A stretch of DNA of 12,539 nucleotides from Paracoccaceae bacterium (GTDB lineage Bacteria; Pseudomonadota; Alphaproteobacteria; Rhodobacterales; Rhodobacteraceae). The DNA lies in contig SLPP01000164.1 in the NCBI GenBank assembly GCA_007131945.1, forward strand, positions 1 through 12,539, given 5' to 3'. The position numbers and the translations under genes were made by a program. Of the stretch, positions 7,421 to 12,539 are shown in pieces (the first letter of the stretch is position 1; each line of letters begins with the position of its first letter). Below the pieces are notes generated by a model, which was given only the letters and a program-made list of their open reading frames with translations, was not told the DNA's origin and did no database searches.

Positions 7421-7445
7421 CCTTGTTTCGCCAAGGTTGATTATC
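7421..7445 (-). promoter_or_regulatory. chvI leader: hairpin holding the ribosome binding site, possible -10 element
   Basis: On the minus strand CCTTG and CAAGG pair around the loop GCGAAA (7421-7436). The 3' arm contains most of the AAGGA Shine-Dalgarno of chvI, so the ribosome site can be folded away. The 5-bp stem is modest in strength. Just upstream, GATAAT (7440-7445, minus strand) resembles a sigma-70 -10 box, but no good -35 stands at the right distance. The leader would be short if that box is real. Confidence 0.35.
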
Positions 7446-7504
7446 CACCGTTTAGGCCGGTTTTTGTTCTGGCAATCAACCGAATACTCGTCCGAAGCCC
7501 GAGC

Positions 7505-7596
7505 TTAGGCGCAATTGTGTCACCAAATCCCTTATTTCCGCCACGTTGCGCCGCCTCCCGCGCAGTTTGCGATAACAGCAGGCTGGTTGCGCTAAC
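7505..7596. promoter_or_regulatory. Phased TTGCG repeats between chvI and pckA, probable activator or operator sites
   Basis: Three direct copies on the plus strand start at 7546 (TTGCGCCGCC), 7567 (TTGCGATAAC) and 7587 (TTGCGCTAAC), 21 and 20 bases apart, which is about two helical turns. A fourth copy points towards chvI on the minus strand at 7505-7514 (TTGCGCCTAA). The array lies just upstream of the probable pckA promoter. This spacing suits tandem binding by an OmpR-family activator, and ChvI is the obvious local candidate. The middle copy also sits in GTTTGCGATAAC (7565-7576), a partial palindrome with a central CG like LacI-family operators, so a LacI-type regulator such as CceR is an alternative. 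Confidence 0.45.
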
Positions 7597-7619
7597 TCGT
7601 GACCTCGCGCCTGTTCCAA

Positions 7620-7641
7620 CATGGAAATGCCATGATATAGC
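7620..7641 (+). promoter_or_regulatory. Probable pckA promoter (extended -10) with overlapping inverted repeat
   Basis: TGATATAGC (7633-7641) reads as an extended -10 element (TG, one base, then TATAGC). The -35 position (around 7612-7618) has no good match, so the promoter would need an activator, in keeping with the phased repeats upstream. CATGG (7620-7624) and CCATG (7630-7634) form an inverted repeat with a 5-base gap inside the spacer, a place where a repressor could bind. Transcription would start near 7647, giving a leader of about 90 bases. Confidence 0.4.
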
Positions 7642-7701
7642 CGCTTCAGACGGCCAGTCGTCGACGGGCCGGCGGCGCCTGCGGGCGGTGGTGGAGGATC
7701 T

Positions 7702-7729
7702 CCCGGCCCCGACGGCCGGGCAGCAGGAG
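7702..7729 (+). promoter_or_regulatory. pckA leader hairpin and ribosome binding site
   Basis: CCCGGCC (7702-7708) and GGCCGGG (7714-7720) form a perfect 7-bp GC stem with loop CCGAC. The Shine-Dalgarno AGGAG (7725-7729) follows four bases later and sits seven bases before the pckA ATG. The hairpin leaves the ribosome site free. It may protect the 5' end of the message or insulate the site from pairing further upstream. Confidence 0.5.
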
Positions 7730-7736
7730 CGAGTGC

Positions 7737-9309
<1,573 letters not shown>

Positions 9310-9335
<26 letters not shown>

Positions 9336-9897
9336 ACGCGGCTTGCGGCGCGGCGCGGCACTCCTCGCCGGCGCCGCGCTTCTCGTCATGCCGGCGCTCG
9401 CCGGCGCGCAGCCGCCGCTGCGCCTCTCACCCCTTGTCGAGGATCTCGAACGCGGGCTTTTCTGCGCCACCGACGAGGGCAGCCGGATGGAGGCGCCGGA
9501 TACCGAGTTCGGCTGGATCCACATCCCCGAGGAGCCGGTCGCGATGCGCCTTCCGGGCACCACCGTGCCGGCGGTCCTCGGACTCGGCTTCGGCATCGAA
9601 TACCTGATCGGCGGCACCGACCCGGTGCCGATCCGCTACGAGATCGCGCATCCGCCGATGCCGCCCTCGGGCCGGGTGCAGCAGAGCTGGGAGGCCTGGG
9701 TCTTCGGCGGCGAACCCGAGGTCGTCTTCTTCCAGTTCGATATCGACGCCGAACTGCTGCCCGGCCGCTGGTCCTTCGCCGCTTTCGCCGGTGACAAGGA
9801 GCTCTTCTTCGCCGCCTTCGACATCGTCATCCCCGAGGCGGCGCCGAATCTCGCCGGTCTCTGCGCCGGCGGCGAGCTGCTCACCCTCAACCGGTGA
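9310..9897 (+). CDS. Exported DUF3859-like protein of unknown function
   Basis: 195 residues with a likely Sec signal peptide: basic stretch ERGLRR, hydrophobic core to about residue 30, and cleavage after ALAGA (33). The mature part, with IEYLIGG (96-102), AHPPMPP (113-119) and [20 protein letters not shown] (148-167), resembles DUF3859, a small beta-rich domain of unknown function. This is from memory of the pattern. Cys52 and Cys185 are the only cysteines and could form a disulfide outside the cytoplasm. The ATG lies inside pckA (26-base overlap), without a clear Shine-Dalgarno. A TTG at 9343, just after the pckA stop, would still give a usable signal peptide. Its end overlaps the convergent transporter gene by 11 bases. 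Co-transcription with pckA is likely. Confidence 0.8.
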
Positions 9898-10657
9898 TCG
9901 CGCGCCGCAACAGGTTCGCGGCGACCACGATCAGCACGATCAGCGTCCAGCGGCGAAAGCGCGCCTGGTCCAGCCGGTCCTGCAGGCGAAAGCCCAGCCA
10001 CATGCCCAGCGCCGCCGGCACGATCAGCGCCGCCGACAAGGGCAGCGTCACCGCGTTCAGGAGCCCCGAGCCCAGATGCGCCGCGGTCAGCGCCACCGCC
10101 CCGATCATGAAGACGACGCCGAGGACGCGCACCATCTCGGCCTTCTCGGCGCGCACGGCGAGCAGGTAGAGGATCACCGGCGGCCCCCAGATCCCCGAGA
10201 TCCCGCCATAAAGCCCGCCGATCAGCCCCAGCCCGTATTCCCAGACGCCGCGCAGCCGCGGCTTGATCACCGGCGCCCAGCCGGAAAGCTGCAAGAGCGC
10301 GAAACCCATCACCGGCACGCCAAGGAGCGCGAAGAAGACCTGCTGCGGCAGGACCAGCGCGAAGGGCGCCGAGACGACGATGCCGATGCAGGTCATGGCG
10401 ACGATCCGCCAGTATTTCAGCCCCGAGTCCCAAGCCGGCCGGAACCCGAAGCGGAAGGACTGGTGCATGTTCGTCGTCAGCACCGACAGGATCAGCGCGG
10501 CGAGCGCGGTGTCGGGCGGCATGAAGCTCGACAGCCCGGCGATCATGATCAGCGGCATGGCGAAACCCACCGCCCCCTTGACGAATCCGGCAAAGATCGT
10601 CACCGCGCAGGCCAGCAGGAAGCCCCCGCCGGTCAGCCCGCCAAAGAGCAGGTCCAT
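9887..10657 (-). CDS. TSUP family (sulfite exporter TauE/SafE) membrane protein
   Basis: Inner-membrane transporter of 256 residues with about eight hydrophobic segments, the family's usual size. The two internal repeats each begin with the glycine-rich family motif: AGFVKGAVGFAMPL (23-36) and GLIGGLYGGISGIWGPPVIL (144-163). Members carry sulfite, sulfonates, sulfoacetate or other small organic anions; the substrate cannot be told here. The ATG at 10657 has the strong Shine-Dalgarno GGAGGG five bases upstream. The longer open frame upstream is discarded because it adds a non-hydrophobic stretch outside the family. The gene is divergent from mcd (158 bases between) and convergent with the DUF3859-like gene, with an 11-base overlap and no visible terminator between them. 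It does not seem to share an operon with any neighbour. Confidence 0.9.
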   Translation of the reverse strand: MDLLFGGLTGGGFLLACAVTIFAGFVKGAVGFAMPLIMIAGLSSFMPPDTALAALILSVLTTNMHQSFRFGFRPAWDSGLKYWRIVAMTCIGIVVSAPFALVLPQQVFFALLGVPVMGFALLQLSGWAPVIKPRLRGVWEYGLGLIGGLYGGISGIWGPPVILYLLAVRAEKAEMVRVLGVVFMIGAVALTAAHLGSGLLNAVTLPLSAALIVPAALGMWLGFRLQDRLDQARFRRWTLIVLIVVAANLLRRAITG

Positions 10658-10734
10658 GCGTCCCTCCGTTCCCGGCGGTGATAGCGCGACGCCGGGGCGG
10701 CCGCACGGGGAAAATCGCCACGACATTTTCCTGC

Positions 10735-10810
10735 TTGAAAGCGCCGCCCCCAGAATTAATGTTGCGCTGCACCTGCAAAAGCCCTAGTTCCGGGCCAGCC
10801 CGCAAGGAGA
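10735..10810 (+). promoter_or_regulatory. Probable mcd promoter, possible regulator site, ribosome binding site
   Basis: TTGAAA (10735-10740) and TAATGT (10757-10762), 16 bases apart, are a fair -35 but a weak -10. Just downstream, TTGC at 10762-10765 and TGCAAAA at 10774-10780 make an uneven inverted pair. TGCAAA is the half-site type I recall for RamB/PccR-like short-chain fatty acid regulators that control this pathway in relatives. The Shine-Dalgarno AGGAGA (10805-10810) is five bases before the ATG. The ribosome site is firm; the promoter and regulator site are tentative. Confidence 0.35.
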
Positions 10811-10815
10811 GACGC

Positions 10816-12495
10816 ATGTCCCATGATGGCCAGGACATTCCCGCCCGCAACCCTGTTCTCGAGGATCTGACCGCCCGGGTGGACGAGGCGCTGCCGGCGC
10901 TCGACGCGCTGCTCGAACGGGCACGCGCCACCGTCCATGCCCGCGTCGCCCCCGGCGGCAGGGTCAGTAGCGCCGCGCTCGAGGCGCATCAGCGCGCCGC
11001 CCACGGGCTCGCCTGGCTCGCCACCTATGTCGAGAGCCTGCGCCAGATCCAGGCCTGGGCCGCGCGGCTCGCCGAGGCCGGGCAGTTCGGCGAGATGGAG
11101 GCGCTGATCCTGCAGATCGGCTTCGCCGAATACCTCGGCCAGATCGCCGGCGGCCTGCCGATGTCGCAGGGCGAGATCCTGCGCCCCGCCGACATGGGCC
11201 TCGCGCCCGAGGACATTGCCGATTTCCACAGCCCCGCCGTGGCCGCGCTGATGGCCGGCAACATGCCCGAGGCCCGCACCGCGCTCGTCGCGCTGATGCG
11301 CGAGAATGCCGGCCGGGCGAGCTTCGGCGCCACCGGGCTCGACGACGAGCTCGAGATGATCCGCGACCAGTTCCGCCGCTTCGCCGACGAGAAGGTGGCG
11401 CCGCATGCCCATGACTGGCACCTCGAGGACCAGCTCATTCCGATGCAGATCATCGGGCAACTCGCCGAGATGGGCGTCTTCGGCCTGACCATCCCCGAGG
11501 AATTCGGCGGCCTGGGTCTGAGCAAGGCGTCGATGGTCGTGGTCTCCGAGGAACTCAGCCGCGGCTATATCGGCGTCGGCTCCCTCGGCACCCGCTCCGA
11601 GATCGCCGCCGAGCTGATCCTGTGCGGCGGCACCGACGACCAGAAGGCGCAGTGGCTGCCGAAACTCGCCTCGGGCGAGATCCTGCCCACCGCCGTCTTC
11701 ACCGAGCCCAATACCGGCTCCGACCTCGGCGCGCTGCGCACCCGGGCGGTGCGCGACGGCGAGGACTGGGTGATCACCGGCAACAAGACCTGGATCACCC
11801 ATGCCGCGCGCACCCATGTGATGACGCTGCTCGCCCGGACCGAGCCCGAGACGACCGACTATCGCGGGCTTTCCATGTTCCTCGCCGAAAAGACGCCGGG
11901 CACCGACGACGCCCCCTTCCCCGATGACGGCATCACCGGCGGCGAGATCGAGGTGCTGGGCTATCGCGGCATGAAGGAATACGAGCTTGGTTTCGACGGC
12001 TTCCGCGTGCGTGGCGCGAACCTTCTCGGCGGGGTCACCGGCCAGGGCTTCAAGCAGCTCATGCAGACATTTGAATCCGCCCGCATCCAGACCGCCGCCC
12101 GCGCCATCGGTGTGGCTCAGAACGCGCTCGAACTCGGCCTGCGCTACGCCGAGGAGCGAAAGCAGTTCGGCAAGCCGCTGATCGCCTTCCCCCGCGTCGC
12201 CGACAAGCTGGCGATGATGGCGGTCGAGATCATGGTCGCGCGCCAGCTGACCTATTTCTCCGCCTGGCAGAAGGACCACGACCGCCGCTGCGACCTCGAG
12301 GCCGGCATGGCCAAGCTCCTTGCCGCCCGCGTCGCCTGGTCGGCCGCCGACAACGCGCTGCAGATCCACGGCGGCAACGGCTTCGCGCTCGAATACCCGG
12401 TCAGCCGCGTCCTGTGCGACGCGCGCATCCTCAACATCTTCGAAGGCGCCGGCGAGATCCAGGCCCAGGTCATCGCCCGCCGCCTGCTCGACTGA
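10816..12495 (+). CDS. mcd: (2S)-methylsuccinyl-CoA dehydrogenase (acyl-CoA dehydrogenase with N-terminal extension)
   Basis: FAD enzyme that oxidises (2S)-methylsuccinyl-CoA to mesaconyl-CoA in the ethylmalonyl-CoA pathway and gives the electrons to ETF. It has 559 residues, where common acyl-CoA dehydrogenases have about 380. The extra 170 or so N-terminal residues, mostly helical (HQRAAHGLAWLATYVESL, PMSQGEILRP), are as in Rhodobacterales Mcd proteins. The dehydrogenase core begins near 175. It shows VFTEPNTGSDLG (294-305), GNKTWITHAAR (322-332), RYAEERKQFGKPL (443-455), QIHGGNGFALEYPVSRVLCD (516-535), and NIFEGAGEIQ (540-549), with the likely catalytic base Glu543. The ATG is set by AGGAGA. 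An earlier in-frame start (10678) is rejected because it lacks a ribosome site and family support. A generic acyl-CoA dehydrogenase is the alternative call. Confidence 0.85.
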   Translation: MSHDGQDIPARNPVLEDLTARVDEALPALDALLERARATVHARVAPGGRVSSAALEAHQRAAHGLAWLATYVESLRQIQAWAARLAEAGQFGEMEALILQIGFAEYLGQIAGGLPMSQGEILRPADMGLAPEDIADFHSPAVAALMAGNMPEARTALVALMRENAGRASFGATGLDDELEMIRDQFRRFADEKVAPHAHDWHLEDQLIPMQIIGQLAEMGVFGLTIPEEFGGLGLSKASMVVVSEELSRGYIGVGSLGTRSEIAAELILCGGTDDQKAQWLPKLASGEILPTAVFTEPNTGSDLGALRTRAVRDGEDWVITGNKTWITHAARTHVMTLLARTEPETTDYRGLSMFLAEKTPGTDDAPFPDDGITGGEIEVLGYRGMKEYELGFDGFRVRGANLLGGVTGQGFKQLMQTFESARIQTAARAIGVAQNALELGLRYAEERKQFGKPLIAFPRVADKLAMMAVEIMVARQLTYFSAWQKDHDRRCDLEAGMAKLLAARVAWSAADNALQIHGGNGFALEYPVSRVLCDARILNIFEGAGEIQAQVIARRLLD

Positions 12496-12539
12496 CAGGG
12501 GTCGCGGTACGGCGCGCGCCGGGGGGTCCGGGGGGCAGC

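Noticed and set aside
7441..7449. TTATCCACC, one base from a DnaA box, near the chvI start
   Set aside because: A single imperfect match, with no second box or AT-rich unwinding region nearby; probably chance.
10678..10815. N-terminal extension of mcd by 46 residues from an earlier in-frame start
   Set aside because: No Shine-Dalgarno at the early start, a composition unlike the protein, and overlap with the likely promoter. AGGAGA fixes the ATG at 10816.
10756..12369. 537-residue open frame on the minus strand opposite mcd
   Set aside because: Antisense to mcd, with composition typical of the reverse strand of GC-rich coding DNA. No motif, ribosome site or family resemblance.

Overview
This GC-rich window carries only chromosomal core genes and looks like a member of the Rhodobacterales (Rhodobacteraceae/Paracoccaceae, Alphaproteobacteria). 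The reasons are the block chvI-chvG-hprK-rapZ-EIIA-HPr with pckA divergent from chvI, a short HprK lacking the N-terminal domain, and a long methylsuccinyl-CoA dehydrogenase of the ethylmalonyl-CoA pathway. No mobile element, phage gene, CRISPR array, tRNA or rRNA was seen.

Layout. (1) Bases 8-2701, plus strand: etfB-etfA (1-base overlap), a perfect intrinsic terminator, then hbd (3-hydroxybutyryl-CoA dehydrogenase). The sequence upstream of etfB is cut off. (2) Bases 2702-2957: a convergent gap with several palindromes, including a long imperfect hairpin followed by a T-run that no gene explains. (3) Bases 2958-7412, minus strand: read from the right, chvI, chvG, hprK, rapZ, a mannose-type EIIA and HPr, probably one operon. 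(4) Bases 7413-7736: the divergent chvI/pckA control region, with three helically phased TTGCG repeats, a likely pckA -10 element, and a hairpin in front of each gene. (5) Bases 7737-9897, plus strand: pckA and an overlapping gene for a small exported DUF3859-like protein. (6) Bases 9887-10657, minus strand: a TSUP (TauE/SafE) membrane transporter, tail-to-tail with the DUF3859 gene. (7) Bases 10816-12495, plus strand: mcd. The last 44 bases hold nothing I can identify.

How it fits together. ETF takes electrons from acyl-CoA dehydrogenases, Mcd among them. Hbd interconverts acetoacetyl-CoA and 3-hydroxybutyryl-CoA. PckA makes phosphoenolpyruvate from oxaloacetate. Together they suit growth on acetate, other C2 compounds or fatty acids, or turnover of polyhydroxybutyrate. 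The chvGI/PTS block is a regulatory phosphorelay with no sugar permease. It links envelope or acid sensing (ChvG-ChvI) with HPr phosphorylation state, and pckA is a known ChvI target in rhizobia.

I found no clearly new multi-gene system. The most unusual non-coding signals are the hairpin at 2800-2874 and the phased repeats at 7546-7596.
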